This document shows positions 22,739 to 35,540 of a DNA stretch of 64,000 nucleotides, piece after piece. The position numbers and the translations under genes are program-made. Position 1 is the stretch's first letter. Every line of letters begins with the position of its first letter. This DNA comes from Sesamum alatum. Its lineage: Eukaryota; Streptophyta; Magnoliopsida; Lamiales; Pedaliaceae. The stretch lies in assembly GCA_034509735.1 (NCBI GenBank), contig JACGWO010000001.1, positions 35,777,966 to 35,841,965 of the forward strand. Reading direction: 5' to 3'. The notes under the pieces are model-generated. The model made no database searches and was not told where the DNA came from. It saw nothing but the letters and a program-made list of their open reading frames with translations.

Positions 22739-24896
22739 TGAAGGACAAGTGGATCCACTCCGGAGCGCGAGCGGAGTAATACATAAATTTAAATCGCATA
22801 AATAAACGCAATAATCATAAAATCCCAAGGGGTGTCCCTTTGGGCGCTCAACCGGGCGTTCGATGTAGAATGTAGCAATATTATAAGTGTATATTGAACA
22901 TAGCACATAGAAACGAAAAATAAACTACGAAAGCATAAAAGCCGAAGTTACCTTTGTAGTGTTGTCGTATACGGCTACTTGCATTTTTCCTCTCCGGAAA
23001 TGCTCACAAACTTCAAATGTATGAACTCTCCAAAGGTGATCCACACCACACCAGAAGAGATACACGTTTTCCTTGATAGAAGAAAACGGATCTAAGAGGA
23101 TTCAGTTTAAGAAAGGGAACACTATTAATTAGCGTTCTTCTTAAACTTACTTTGTTCTTCCGAATGATCCAAGATCAAATGAAGAACAAAGGGATAGAGG
23201 GAGAGAGAGGCCGAGAGTTTGAGAGAGAGAGGAGTGTAATTTTCTTCTTCTTTTTTCTAGAAAAAGATGAATAATGATTCTCTTGCTTTGATGTTTGTAT
23301 ATACTCATATATATACAAAACTAATGTGATTATTGGGATGTGTCTAGGTTCATCCAAGGATGTCTAGATACATCCCAATCAATCCCACTAATCCATCAAT
23401 CAAGCCTACCATCTCTGAAGGTATGATTTAATCATACCAAAAGAGAGAGGCTTGATCGGAATTGGTTTGTCCCTTACCAAAAGAGACAAGTCAATGCATC
23501 AAGTCATGGCCGATTTTTATCCCTTCAAAAGTGGTAATTTTCGGCCATACCACATTAGGGAAGAAGTCCAACTTCTTCCTATTCCAAAAGTGGAATTAAC
23601 ATACCTCTTGGGCCAAAATTTGACGGATCGGGTTCCACTCTAATCCAATTACAACGAACTAAAAATTAAATCCCATTTAGCATTACGTCAACTTAAATAA
23701 TTCCCATTGAATTTTAATTCAATTAAAAGATCCAATCTTTCAACTTTCTACATTAACCGATAAATTTCATTTACCGATTAAATGAGGGACCAATACAATA
23801 TCGGCCCATCGATCTAATGGACTCCAAGTCAATTTCTCCATCTTCTCGGTGATTTGTGTGTGACCCTTTAGGTTCACCCTCAGCTAGACTTGGACCCGTG
23901 TCCAATAAGGGCCCGTTACCATGGGTGGCCGTCTAGCAACGGTCCATGGCACTAGAGACTAGGTGAATGTTGGTGTGAACATTTAGGCACCAATTTCGTA
24001 CGGGTACGGTTGTTCCGTCTACCGTCTCTTGGCCTTAGTCTAGGGTATGGAATTGACTGTCGGTTCCCATCCTCGACTAGGCATCTATGCTTAATACTCG
24101 AGACTACGCATGCCTCATTACATCGACACAGGAAACCATTTCCTGTTCGACCAACCACTGTGGCCACAGGTTTAAGTAGCATGAACGTGTCTCCGAGTGC
24201 ATAGGAGATACCTCTGTCGCATACTGACAGGGGACGGATCCTCTTCTTGGAAGCCACCATCGTCGCTACACATTCTGACTGCACTGGACAAGGCTTATAA
24301 TGATCATCTTACAAAATGATCACCTCTTGCCAGATCCAAGATACAACTATCTTGTGTACGTGACTGCCATGGCTCCTCAAGTCTGAGGACTACTCCTGTA
24401 CTATCCGAACCGGGAAAATTCAATCATACCGACCAAGCCTCTAAGGCTTCCATATGATGACCCCCGCGAGTCAGTTCAGTCGGCTCGACCCCAGTCGGCC
24501 AACCCTCCAAGATCGTGTAGGCGTCCCACGCCTGTCGCCGATGAAACACGGCACTCATCCAATGAACATGACTCTTGGTGCAAGTCTCTATGGGACTCTC
24601 GATGCCCTATCTCAAGATCCTCGACTTGGAACGTTTCAAACCCAACTCTTTATCAGTTGGTTTCATGACCACCATCCAAGGCATGGGCCAACTGCATGAG
24701 TTGTTAGTCGTGGTATGTGGGCTATGTTGCGATATATGTAAAATACCATTTTAGCATATGGAAAATGAGCACAACAAAGAAGGCACAAATGGTAACGAAT
24801 ACTCATTTTATTCATTACATAATATTACATTACACAAGTTGTCAAATAGGTTACAAAATGCCAAACATATTGGCTTTTTGGTCACCTATTCTAACA
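22739..24896 (-). repeat. 5' LTR of element B (2158 bp)
   Basis: TGAAGGACAAGTGG...CACCTATTCTAACA on the plus strand. It aligns with 8509-10293 plus 16588-17001, with a small deletion near 23819 relative to the other copy. It contains an intact copy of the sequence into which A inserted in the partner LTR. Confidence 0.93.
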
Positions 24897-24901
24897 GTTA
24901 T

Positions 24902-26479
24902 ATTCTGAATATAGTCCCACATAAAAAATGAATAAACTCCTTATGAATTATGGATAGGTTTCACTCGTAACCTAAGTTACCTCAAAGTGTGGGGTTGTTC
25001 GGCCAAAGTGGCATATCCAGAATTTAAGAAATAAATTAAACGATTTGATTGTGTGTTTATTGGCTAGACTCAAAATACTGATGCCTATAGGTTCATGTTT
25101 TTAAAGAATAACTCAATCTATGAATCCAGATGTGCTGAATTTTTTGAGCTAGAATTCCCTCTAAATGATACTAATGACTCTCATAAAGTATCTTTTAGTA
25201 CCAGGTCAAATGCTGTAATATTTTTTGCTTCAAGTACAACTAAGAGGAGTAAGAGACAAAAACTAAAACTACGTTTAGACCGAATTTCCTAACAGTATTC
25301 TAGTTGAAATCTTCATAAGAGAGATGAACATTTTGTTTCAAAATTTCTAGCTGATGAAATCCTAAAACTTATGTAAAGGCTATAACATCAGACTCTATTT
25401 TTTGGGGAAAAAAATACTATTAAAAGTGAACTAGATTCAACTATGATAAATCACACTTGGGATCTAGTTGATTTACCAAAAGGGAGTAAGCCTATAAAAT
25501 GCAAATTGGTTTTCAAAAAGAAAATTAGGCCAGATGGGTCAATAGAAAAATTCAAGCTAGATTAGTGGTTGTAGGATCTACTTAAAAAAAAAGTATAGAC
25601 TACTTTGACACATAATCTCCTATAATTTGCAACCATTAGAACCTTCACCAGATGGATGTAAAAGCTGCATTTTTAAACGGTGACTTAGAAGAGGAAATAT
25701 ATATGGAACAACGTGAAGGATTTGTAGTTCCTAATCAACAAGATAAAGTATGCAAACTTAGAAAGTCACTTTATGGTCTTAAACAGGCTCCCAAATAATG
25801 GTATGAGAAATTTAATCGTACTCTAGTAACCAATGGACATAATATCAATGCATCAGATACTTATGTTTAATCAAAGTTGTTTTAGGTCAGATGGTGTGAT
25901 TATATATTTATATGTTGGTGGCATGCTAATATTTGACACCAAATTAGAAGTAGTTAAGGAAACCAAGAAATTTTTGTCCTCACATTTTCATATGAAAGAC
26001 TTAGGTGAAACTGATGTAATCGTTTGGTATTAAAAGATTCTAAGAAAATTTAATTATCATGATGAAATGTCTGTTAGAACACCCTATGATCCTAGCATAT
26101 GCCTGAAAAAGAATAATGGTGACACTGTGTCACAAGGTGAGTGTGCCAAAATTATAGGGAGCGTTATGTTTCCCATGAATTATACTAGACCCAACATGAA
26201 AACATTGGAATGCACTTCAACGCTTGTTAAAATACCTAAAGGGTACAATAAATTTGTGTTTGCACTTTAATAATTTCTAAAATTGGGTAACTGATAATGA
26301 TGAAGTAAGTTCAACTAATGGTTATATCTTTACCTTGGGAAGGGGAGCTATCTCTTGAGAATCTACAAAACAAATTTGTATTGATCTCTCTACCATGGAA
26401 TCTGAGTTTCTAGCTCTTGAATTTGTAGGTCAAGTAATCGAGTGGTTGAGAAATCTACTAGGAGATGTGCCCTTATGGG
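24902..26479 (+). pseudogene. Element D integrase tail, reverse transcriptase and RNase H N-part
   Basis: Degenerate plus-strand coding: LKVWGCSAKVAYPEF-like integrase tail, [39 protein letters not shown] (25650-25715), [36 protein letters not shown] and RNase H up to EWLRNLLGDVPLWG. It contains many frameshifts, stops and a small deletion before the RT QMDV block. The YVDD box is corrupted (YVGGMLIF). It is interrupted at 26479 by element C (TSD ATGGG). Confidence 0.88.
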
Positions 26480-28448
26480 TGAAAGCCTAGCAAAGGCGTG
26501 TGGATCGGCCCGGGAGTAGCGAGAATGCGGAAGCGCGGTAAAATAAAAGACTTTGCAAGAATTTAAAGCATTCATAATAGACACGTTTAAGGGGTGTACC
26601 CTTGAATCTTCCGGGCGTTTGGTGTATCTCATTAATAATAAAGCATATAAAAGATTTCATAGAGGCCATAGGGTTTAAAAGAAAGAAGGACGGAAAACAT
26701 AAACCGGAAACCTATCGATTGTCGTTTTCGTCTTTAAACCGATACTCGCGTTGTTCCCCGTTTTGGTCCAAGATCTCGTATGGGACACCCTCTAATTCGT
26801 ACATGCAATCCGCCCACGTATCTTGCTCCTCGTGCTAGGGAGAACAAGTATATATATTTGGAGAGGACGGGATGATCAAACGCTATTTAATTAACGAGAT
26901 CAAACCTCCTTAGTTCAATTGTCAATACAAAAGAACTTGGAAGAGAGGAAGACAGAGATGCGGCCGAGAGAGAGAGAGAGAGGAGCCGAATATGTGTTGT
27001 GTGTGTGCTTCAAATTTCATCATCTTCTTCAAAGTGGATACTTAGGAGTATTTATAGAGGAGGAATCCTATTCCTCTTTAAATCCCTACACTTTGAAGAC
27101 TCCTTCTTGAATAGGATTTGACCTAGTCAAATCCTAGTAAATTGCTAGCTTCTTGGTCAAACCAATCCTAGCCATCAATTCCTCTCTTTAATCTCAACCG
27201 TTGATTAATTTAATGGAATATTTAAATCTCATTTAAATAATCCTAAAGGCAATAAATAAATATAAATATATTTATTTATTCCAAGCCCATTAAATTAATT
27301 TCTAATAAATCTAATTTATTAGGTAAATTCCTTATATCTAATAAAAGTAATTAATTTCTTTCTAAGAAAAAGAAGGACCCGATTAAATCCAATTTAATTG
27401 CTCCATTTCTCCAAATATTTAATTCTAAATTAAATACGTTATGTTTGCGGATTGTGTGTGACTCTTTAGGTTCACCTTCAGCTAGACTTGGTTGGATTCC
27501 TAGAATCTGCCCGTCACCATGGGTGGTCGTCTAGCAACGGTCCATGGCACTAGAGACTAGGTGAATATGCGTGGGATGAACATTTAGGCTCTACAGGTAC
27601 ATTTATCCTTCCGTCTACGGTCTCACCACTTAGGGTCTAGGGCACGGATTATGTAGGTACCCATTTTGGACTAAGTGTCGGTCTGTCCTTTACTAAACGC
27701 CACAAGGCAATCCTTCCCTTCTGTTCAATTACTATGGCCACAGATTTTAGGGACAAGACACAGAGTATTGTGAGACTCTACTGTCAACCTTTTGACAGGA
27801 GATTGATCCTTTCTTGGAAACTACTGTCACGTTGTACACAGCGGCTGCACTAGACATGGCTTATGACTACTCAAGTGCATTTTGGCAATCACTCACCATA
27901 CCTAAGATACAGTCTCGATGTACAGGTAAACTCAGTAATTTCTCAAGTCAAAGGACTTGACCTGTACCGTTTGGAACCGGGAACTCACGTCATACCTAAC
28001 CGACCCTACTCAAGGTCCTCCGTAAGACGGTTCCCGCGAGTCACCTCAGTCGGCCGCCCCCCCAGCAGGGCAACCCACGAACGCTGCTTAGACGACCCTC
28101 GTCACCCGTCGATGAAACACGACAGCAGATGCTTAGTGCAAGTCTCAAGGGGAATCTCGGTGCCCATTTTTTGAGATTCCTTGACTTGGAGATTTTCAAA
28201 CTGATTCGCGGAACTGATTTCACGGACCTACCTCCAAGCGTAGTCCCAGTCCCTGAAATGTTATTTCAGTCTGTGGGCTTTGTTTGTGTAGCGAACAGTT
28301 ATAGGGCAGATAAAGTGAACACAAACAAAGTATATGCCAAATGAACTTCACTTCTTATTCATCAAGGTTTTATTAAAACTTCGAAATTGTTCAGACATAG
28401 GTTACAATTCGCCTACCAAGATCGGCTACATGGTCACCTATTCTAACA
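26480..28448 (-). repeat. 3' LTR of element C (1969 bp)
   Basis: TGAAAGCCTAGCAAAGGCG to ACCTATTCTAACA on the plus strand. It includes the U3 hairpin block near 27511-27565 and a TATA-like box (reverse strand CTATAAATACTCC, about 27046-27058). It is its own subfamily at the 3' end but shares the 5' third with A and E. Confidence 0.93.
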
Positions 28449-28463
28449 ATCTCCCACTTGACC
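28449..28463 (-). other. Polypurine tract of element C
   Basis: ATCTCCCACTTGACC next to the inner LTR edge, identical to that of A. Confidence 0.8.
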
Positions 28464-28464
28464 T

Positions 28465-30110
28465 TAAAAGCCAATCGCCCATATGCCTAATCCCCATATT
28501 CTCAAGATGTTGCGTATGAGCGCTCTGCGACATAGGCTTTGTCAGCGGATCTGCCGTGTTGTCTGCTGAGTTGACTCGGTCCATCCGAACGTCACCTCTT
28601 CCTACCATTTCTCTTAGAAGGTGGTAGCGTCTAAGAATGTGTTTGGATCAGTGATGAGATATCGGTTCCTTTGCTTGCGCTATTGCTCCGTTGTTATCAC
28701 AAAAGATAACAACGGGCTCGGCGATGCTAGGCACCACACCCAACTCTTGGATGTAGTTTCTCATCCAAACCGCTTCTTTGGCAGCTTCTGAAGCTGCTAT
28801 GTATCGGCCTCAGTGGTGGAATCAGCAGTGGTTTCTTGCTTGGAATTTTTCCATGCTACCACTCCTCTATTGAGCCTGAATACATAACCCGATTGAGACT
28901 TGGCATCATCATCATCAGCCTGGAAGCTAGCATCGCTAAAGCCTTCCAGGATCAGTTCTCCATTGCCACAGACTAAGAACATTTCCTTAGTCCTCCTTAG
29001 GTACTTAAGGATGCCCTTGACCGCATTCTAATGTTCCTCTCTTGCACAAGACTGATATCTGCTCGTTACACTCAAAGCGTAAGCAATGTCAGGTCTAGTG
29101 CAGTGGACCGCATATTGGATGCTTCCTACGGCACAAGCATAGGGAATGATTTTCATCTTTTCAAGTTCCTCATCAGTCTGCGGAGACTGTTTCTTGGACA
29201 ACTTGATCCCATGCCTTATGGGAAGTAATCCTCGTTTGGAGTTGTCCATCCGAAACCTTTCAGGACTTTCTCCATATACGAGTTTTGGGTGAGTCCTAAA
29301 ATTCTCTTAGATATGTCCCTGACAATCTGGATGCCTAGAACGTAAGAGGCTTCACCCAAATCCTTCATAGAAAATTGAGTTGATAACCATGTTTTTGTGT
29401 CACCCAACATTCTAACGTCATTTCCTATGACTAGAATGTCATCCACATAAAGCACAAGGAACACCATATAGAGCTCCCACTGACCTTCTTGTATACACAA
29501 GGGTCGGATTGGTTTCTGATGAAATCATACCCCCGTATGACTTCATCAAAGCGAATGTTCCAACTTCGGGATGCTTGCTTGAGGCCATAGATGGACTTTT
29601 GGAGACGACAGAACTTTTGTTCTTCTCCGGTAACCGTGAAACCCTCCGGCTGATCCATATAGATCTCTTCCTCAACGAAACCATTAAGGAAAGCCGTTTT
29701 CACGTCCATCTGCCATATCTCATAGTCATACCATGCTTCTATGGCAAGAAGGATCTGAATGGACTTAGCCATGGCTACTGGCGAGTAGGTTTCCTCAAAA
29801 TTGACCCCGGGTAGTTGAGTGTACCCTTTTGCTACTAGCCTAGCCTTGAAGGTTGTGACCTCTCCATCAATGCCAGGTTTGCGCTTATAGACTCATTTAC
29901 AGCCAACTGGCTTAACCCTTTTGGGCAAGTCTGCAAGTGTCCAGACTTGGTTCTCATGCATGGAGTCTATTTCGGTTTTCATGGCCTCAAGCCATCTCCT
30001 GGAGTCGATATCAGACATCGCTTCCCCGTATGTCTTAGGATCCTTATCCAATAGACTAGTCGTGTTTAGAAAGCCATATTTCACCGGAGGTCGAGACTCT
30101 CTAGCTGACC
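28465..30110 (-). pseudogene. Element C reverse transcriptase and RNase H
   Basis: Broken frames: RNase H 28500-29010, RT C-part 29028-29500 with YVDDILVIGND, RT N-part 29431-29772 with QMDVKTAFLNGFVEEEIYM, and RT start/connection up to 30084. The terminal stop codon of the family appears shifted by one base near 28464. Frame breaks lie near 28805, 29260 and 29470, and a stop replaces the Trp codon in the GCKWVYK motif near 29895. Confidence 0.88.
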
Positions 30111-31640
30111 TACGGAGAACGGGAACGTCAGTGGTGACTGTGGGCGCTGACTGTATTGGAGTCGGCTGTTCAGGTACCGAGGCTGGCCCTTCCCGAGGTC
30201 GTCCTTCATGCCTAGCATGCTGGACTTCTCGAGGTTGGTCAGCCCTTCGGGTATCTATCCTGAATCCGCGGCTTCCACTGATGACTAGTTTCCATCACTT
30301 GACTCCTCAAGGATCAGTTCATCAGGTTGGATATCCTCTGGAAAGCCTTGTTCCAAGAACATTGCGTTCCTTGAAACAAATACCTTTTGTTCCAAGGGGT
30401 TATAGAAATAATAACCTGCAGTTTACTTGGGGTATCCAACGAACCTGCATAAGCTAGACCTGGATTCTAGCTTGTCTCCCACTAGCCTCTTGACGTATGC
30501 GGGGCTACCCCACACTTTCAAGTAGTTGTAGGACGCAGGCTTGTCGTGCCATATTTCATATGGCGTTTGGGTCAATACACTGGTTGACGCCAAATTTAAA
30601 TAACTTGGCCGCAGTTTCTAATGCGTAGCCCCAAAAGGACAAAGGCAATTTGGTAAAACTTATCATGGATCGGACCATGTCTAACAGGGTTCAATTCCTC
30701 CTTTCAGCGACACCATTTAACTGTGGTGTCCCGGGAGGTGTCCATTCAGAAATTATACCGTTTTCTTTAAGATAATTCAGGAACTCAGTACTAAGGTACT
30801 CTCCGCCTCGGTCTGACCGTAATACTTTAATTTTTCAGCCGGTTTGGTTCTCAACTTCAAGTCTGAATTCTTTAAACCTCTCAGAGCTTCAGACTTGTAC
30901 CTCATCAGGTATACATAACCATACCGCGAATAATCATTGGTGAAGGTTATGAAGTAGGAGAACCCACCTCGGGCTTGGATCCTTAGTGGTCTACATACGT
31001 CTATATGGACCAAGTCCAACAGACCTGTGGCAAGCCTGCTTTGTCCTACAAAGGGCCTCTTGATCATTTTTCCTCTTAGACAGGATTCACAAGTTTGTAG
31101 TTCACTCATGTCCCCTACCTCTAGGTTCTTTGAGTCTACCAATTTCTTCATCCTGTCTTGAAAAATGTGACCTAGCCTAGCGTGCCACAGTTGTGCATTC
31201 CTGTCATTATCCAATTTACGTTTGTGTTGAGGCGTTTAGAACAAAGTTCGTTTGTTGCAAGATATAGAGGCCGTTATTAAGCGTACCAAGCAGATGAGCA
31301 ATTCCACACCTCATCAAATAAAAGCAATTTTATTGATCATAAACTCATATCCACTATTATCTAACAACGAAATGGAAATGATGTTTCTAATCATGCTAGG
31401 TACATAATAAACTTGCTCTAATTCTATGCTAATGCGATCACTAACTACTAGAGTGGCGAATCCTACTGCTTCTGCCGAGATGGCCTTGCCATTCCCAAGC
31501 TTTAGGATCATATCCCGCTACCCAGTTTTTTGCTTCTTTTCAGTACTTGCAAATCATTGCAAATGTGAGCTCCAAAGCCGGTATCTAATACCCAAGAGGC
31601 AGTGTTAGTAACCATATTTACCTCAATCACACAAATACCT
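30111..31640 (-). pseudogene. Element C protease, integrase and connection region
   Basis: Protease DTG survives, but the next residue series reads DTGFGAH instead of DTGCGAH near 31575-31595. The HHCC finger frame 30777-31214 includes LWHARLGHIF and CESC. The integrase D2 region is altered (CGQTEAES instead of a RSDRGGE series, by frameshift). SERR is disturbed near 30700. It is clearly defective. Confidence 0.86.
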
Positions 31641-33270
31641 TGTTTGGAGAGGAGTTTGGGGACATCCCTCTTCCAATGCCCTTTCTCACGGCAATTGATA
31701 CATATGTCATATGCCCTTGACTGTTGCTTTGAGTCAACCTTCCCTTTTCCTTTGCCTTTCCCCTCTTTGGCAATGGAAACACTCTTAGGGTATGATTGGT
31801 ATGAGGGAATGGATTAGGAATGGAATGAATATTCCTAATCTTATTCCAAATATATGTTTGGTATAACTTAGGAATAATAATAACCATTCCTTTGGGAATG
31901 CCTATTCCATAAGTATGGGATTAGGCATTCCCCCACTTACCCATGGTTTTAGCTATTCCCAATAGATTGGGAATAAATTTTTTATTTTATTGCTAAAATA
32001 ACTTTAATAAAATTATAGTTGCAAGATTTATTATCACAAAATTATATATTATTTTGAATACATTAAATAAAAAATATCAATATAAAATATTTAAATATGT
32101 GAGACCAAAATATAAAATATATAATATGAAAAAAATTCTTAATATTATATTAAATGTAATATAAAATTATTAACATCTTTATACGCATTTTACCAAATAT
32201 TACTATAAATATGAGCATTTACCAAATAATAAGTATTTATCAAAAGAATTTAATTAAATATATGAAAACGTCCAACAATATATATTATAAACTTATAATT
32301 AATTTAACTTTTTAAAATAATATTTCTTATGTCATTAATGAGATGTAGCTTAGTTATTTTTTATTTAATTTTTAAGTTTCATTATTTAGAAAATATATAA
32401 ATAAGTAATTTGGAAAGTTTTGATTCAATTCCATATTCCATTCCTTTGGTATACCAAGCATAGGAGTGAATACCAAAATTATTCCATTCCTACTTTTATT
32501 CCATTCCTAATTTCATTCCATTCCCACTCAATTCCATTCCTATATACCAATCATGCCCTTAGTGTTTGTAGCTGCATTGACGACTTTTCCCTTTCCCTTC
32601 TTCCTTTTCCAACGTCCGGCACCCTTGCCTTTCGTCTTGGAAGTCGAAGCATCTCTAAACAATACCGACGGTGTAGACTTTTTGGTCGTTGCCTCGTATT
32701 GTACCAACATATTGATTAACTCATGAATACACTTCTCAAGTGTGTTCATGTTATAGTTAACAATGAATTGGTCGAAGGAGGGTGGGAGAGACTGAAGGAT
32801 CACATCTATGTACGTCTCGTTATCGATCCCTGCCTTGAGGTCCTCGAACTTTTCCACCAAGGTAAGCATTTTAACCCCGTGCTCTTGTACAGAGGATCCT
32901 TCGGTCATTTTATTTCTAAAGAACGCCTTCGTCATGACATACCTAGTATGCCGGTCTGGCACTAGCAATCCTTCAGGCGAGCCATAATGGAAGGGACATC
33001 GTCTAGCCTTTCATACTGCTTCTGAATCTCATTCGTCATAGAGGCAAGTATGATGCTATGGACTTTCCGGTTATCCTTATGCCAAGTCTCGAACGTCTCA
33101 CGTTCTTTTGGCGTGGATCCTTCAGGCAAGGTCCTAGGGAACGACTCGTCCATGACGTACCCTTGGTTCTCGTAATCTAGGACTATCCTCAGATTGTGCA
33201 ACCAGTCATTGTAATTGGTTCCATTTAACTTGTTGTTCACAAGTATGGTTGATAATGGATTCTTAGACAT
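31641..33270 (-). pseudogene. Element C gag, split by a Harbinger-like MITE
   Basis: Starts at ATG 33270 (MSKNPLSTIL). A frameshift near 32965 divides it into pieces ending MARLKDC and starting MLVPDRHTRYV. The MITE at 31788-32558 interrupts the linker before the zinc knuckle. The knuckle reads CINCREKGHWKRDV, so its last Cys is lost. Confidence 0.88.
31788..32558. mobile_element. PIF/Harbinger (Tourist-like) element in gag of C
   Basis: 771 bp with terminal inverted repeats GGGTATGATTGGTAT and ATACCAATCATGCCC (one mismatch) and a 3-bp duplication TTA (31785-31787 and 32559-32561), diagnostic of PIF/Harbinger. Subterminal GGAATGGAAT-type repeats abound on both sides (31800-31920 and 32425-32545). 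The AT-rich interior has no transposase. Confidence 0.88.
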
Positions 33271-34302
33271 TTTAAATCTATATTTTAAAACAGAACTACG
33301 ATCAGCAGAATTTTAAAAGACGAAAGTTTTGATAAATAATTAAATGCTTGGACTTTAGTCATTTAATGCTCCCACTATTTATATGAAAACACGATACTCT
33401 CAAACGTTGTTTTCAGGAAACACCCTTTCCTAGTGGGCTTGGGATCCACAACGATTTTCCCCATACCCCGCTTTTACGATTCGCATGGGAAGAATCCTGT
33501 GGGAGGTATACCATACCATTCTCGTTCCAAGCGAATCACATTACTTGGACGTTAGACCCGAGCTAATTGACCGAATCATAGACCCACTGCTACCTCCACG
33601 ACTCGTGAGACAGGTAACAGTGGTCTATTCTTCGTTTATGTCATAGTGCAGCTTCTTTTAAGTACGATAGTCGTGCCACGACTCGTGAGACCACGCTATC
33701 GACCTAAATCAGCTTCCTCACTATGCCATGGATTGGAAGGCACGGACGAACTCCTAGAGTTCATATCCATTTTATCGAGGGTCTAATATTTTGAGCCTTG
33801 GTCTAACCAAGTGAGAGTTGTAAATGACCGAGATCCCATATAAAACCATTCATTCACCATAAAAAGCCACATGCAAAACTAAAGCCTAGCACGCCCCTGT
33901 TGGATGATCATAAACCCAAATCGTATGCGATCCACTGAGCCCGCAGTGGATCTATGGTCAATCTAGGGTTGGTCCTACACTATTACATTAATAGCAACCC
34001 GGTCAACATGCTGATGGGCCTTGGTCTCTTTTTCTCTTTCAAATCTCCATGGAACTGCCTTCAATCCTCCATTCTGGGCTCTCCATGTGGACCTTCCTTC
34101 ATCTCCACCAAATACATAAAATAAAATCCTCACTTCTATACTATTCTCATTACATATGTAAAAAGAAACCCCAGCGAAAACCCCGGGGGAGTACAATAGG
34201 AGGGAGATAGAATGTCTTATTATTCCAAGACAACTAGAAGAGGAGAAGGAGAAAGCAAAAAAGGCACATAGGCCCAACATAAATTAAACCATAAATTAAA
34301 GG

Positions 34303-34953
34303 CACAGATCCTTTCTTGGAAAACTACTGTCACTTTGTACACCAGAGCTGCACTAGACATGGCTTATGACTACTCAAGTGCTTCTTGGCAATCTCTCACC
34401 ATATCTAAGATACAGACCTGATACACAGGTAAACTCAGCAGTTCCTCAAGTCAAAGGACTTGTCCTGTACCGTTGGAATCGGGAATACACGTCATACCTT
34501 GCTGACCCTACTCATGGTCCTCCATAAGACGGTTCCCGCGAGTCACCTCAGTTAGCTGCTCCCCAGCAGGCTAACCCACTAACACTACTTAGACGACCTT
34601 CGTCACCCGTCGATGAAATACGACAGCAGATGCTTAGTGCAAGTCTCAAAGGGAATCCCGGTACCCATTTTCGAGATTCCTTGACTTGGAGTTTTCCGGA
34701 CTGATTCGGCGGGACTGATTTCATGGATCTACCTCCAAGCATAGTCCCAGTCCCCGAAATGGGCTTACAGTCCGTGGGCTTTGTTTGCATAGTGAACAGA
34801 TAGATAAAGCAGTAAAGTGAACGCAAACAAAGTAATGCCAGAATGAATTTCACTTCTTTATGCATTAATAAGTTTTATCAAAACACTGAAATTGTCTAGA
34901 CATAGGTTACATTTCGCCCGCCAAGATTGGCTACATGGTCACCTATTCTAACA
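34303..34953 (-). repeat. Truncated copia LTR fragment inside C leader
   Basis: The first ~650 bases of a clade LTR (ending TATTCTAACA at 34953 on the plus strand) replace part of the leader. No target duplication is seen and the inner end breaks within the CAGATCCTTTC motif. Illegitimate recombination or template switching during reverse transcription is the likely origin. Confidence 0.8.
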
Positions 34954-35154
34954 GAACATGGTACAATCGTTGGTAATATCCTTTCCCGTTTAGGAAGACC
35001 CTTCCTCATTATTTGAAGGTGAGTAGTCCCCAGGATTCCAAATCCAATACAAACAACCTCCAAATAATGTTCTCTAAGAAAACATGCAAAATTAAATAAA
35101 ACTAATTTTTTAGAATTATCCAAAAAATTAAAATAACGAGAAAATGTAAACGTT

Positions 35155-35395
35155 AACCGGTCGCTGCCACCGGCGGCGTTCTGCCGGCGCACATAGGCCA
35201 ACAAGCCCAGCCTGTTGTCCGTGCGCGCAGGCCCCTGCATGCTCGTGTGCGCGCCTGGTCAGCAGTGCAGCGCATGCTGGCGCACGCTGGCGGGCTGCCG
35301 CGAGCAGGCGGGCTTTGCCCGCGTGCGCCACACTGCCGCGCCGCCTGCGCTTGCGCATCAGGCGCGCTTGCCCCATCATGCGCGCTTGCACCAAA
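35155..35395 (-). other. GC-rich island in the leader of C
   Basis: About 240 bases rich in GCGC and TGCGC motifs lie in an AT-rich leader, ~130-370 bases from the PBS. An open frame (35128-35496) runs through it, but its composition (Ala/Arg runs) and its position argue that it is fortuitous. B and H have shorter, non-identical islands at the same site. Confidence 0.6.
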
Positions 35396-35527
35396 AATTC
35401 ATACACGATTGAAAGCAAGAAAATAACATGCTTGATAATTAAAACATCAAGAATTAAATAAATCATGCCACACACGTTTTCATGCGTAAAACGCACAAAA
35501 AAACCCTAGGCCTATATACCGAATTGG

Positions 35528-35539
35528 GCTCTGATACCA
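35528..35539 (-). other. Primer-binding site of element C
   Basis: The reverse strand reads TGGTATCAGAGC, the initiator tRNA-Met complement, one base from the LTR. Confidence 0.9.
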
Positions 35540-35540
35540 C

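Larger units (their letters stand above)
8509..24896 (-). mobile_element. Ty1/copia retrotransposon B
   Basis: A complete minus-strand element bounded by a perfect 5-bp duplication GTTAT (8504-8508 and 24897-24901). It has LTRs of ~2.2 kb, a PBS to initiator tRNA-Met at 22725-22736 and a PPT at 17002-17016. Its 3' LTR is interrupted by element A. Without A it is ~10.1 kb. It shares an LTR subfamily with F and H (LTR 3' ends like GGATCCGCTTGTCCTTCA). The coding region is frameshifted in several places. Confidence 0.95.
33271..35527 (-). other. Untranslated leader of element C (chimeric)
   Basis: Contains the paired CCACGACTCGTGAGA motif (33596-33610 and 33676-33690), one arm of the leader inverted repeat (GGATGATCATAAACCC, 33902-33917), an LTR fragment (34303-34953) where the other arm is expected, and a GC-rich island (35155-35395). 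It corresponds to E's leader at both ends of the LTR fragment. Confidence 0.75.

Noticed and set aside
35128..35496. 122-aa Ala/Arg-rich ORF
   Set aside because: Product of the GC-rich leader island of C. No homologous frame in other copies and no start context support.
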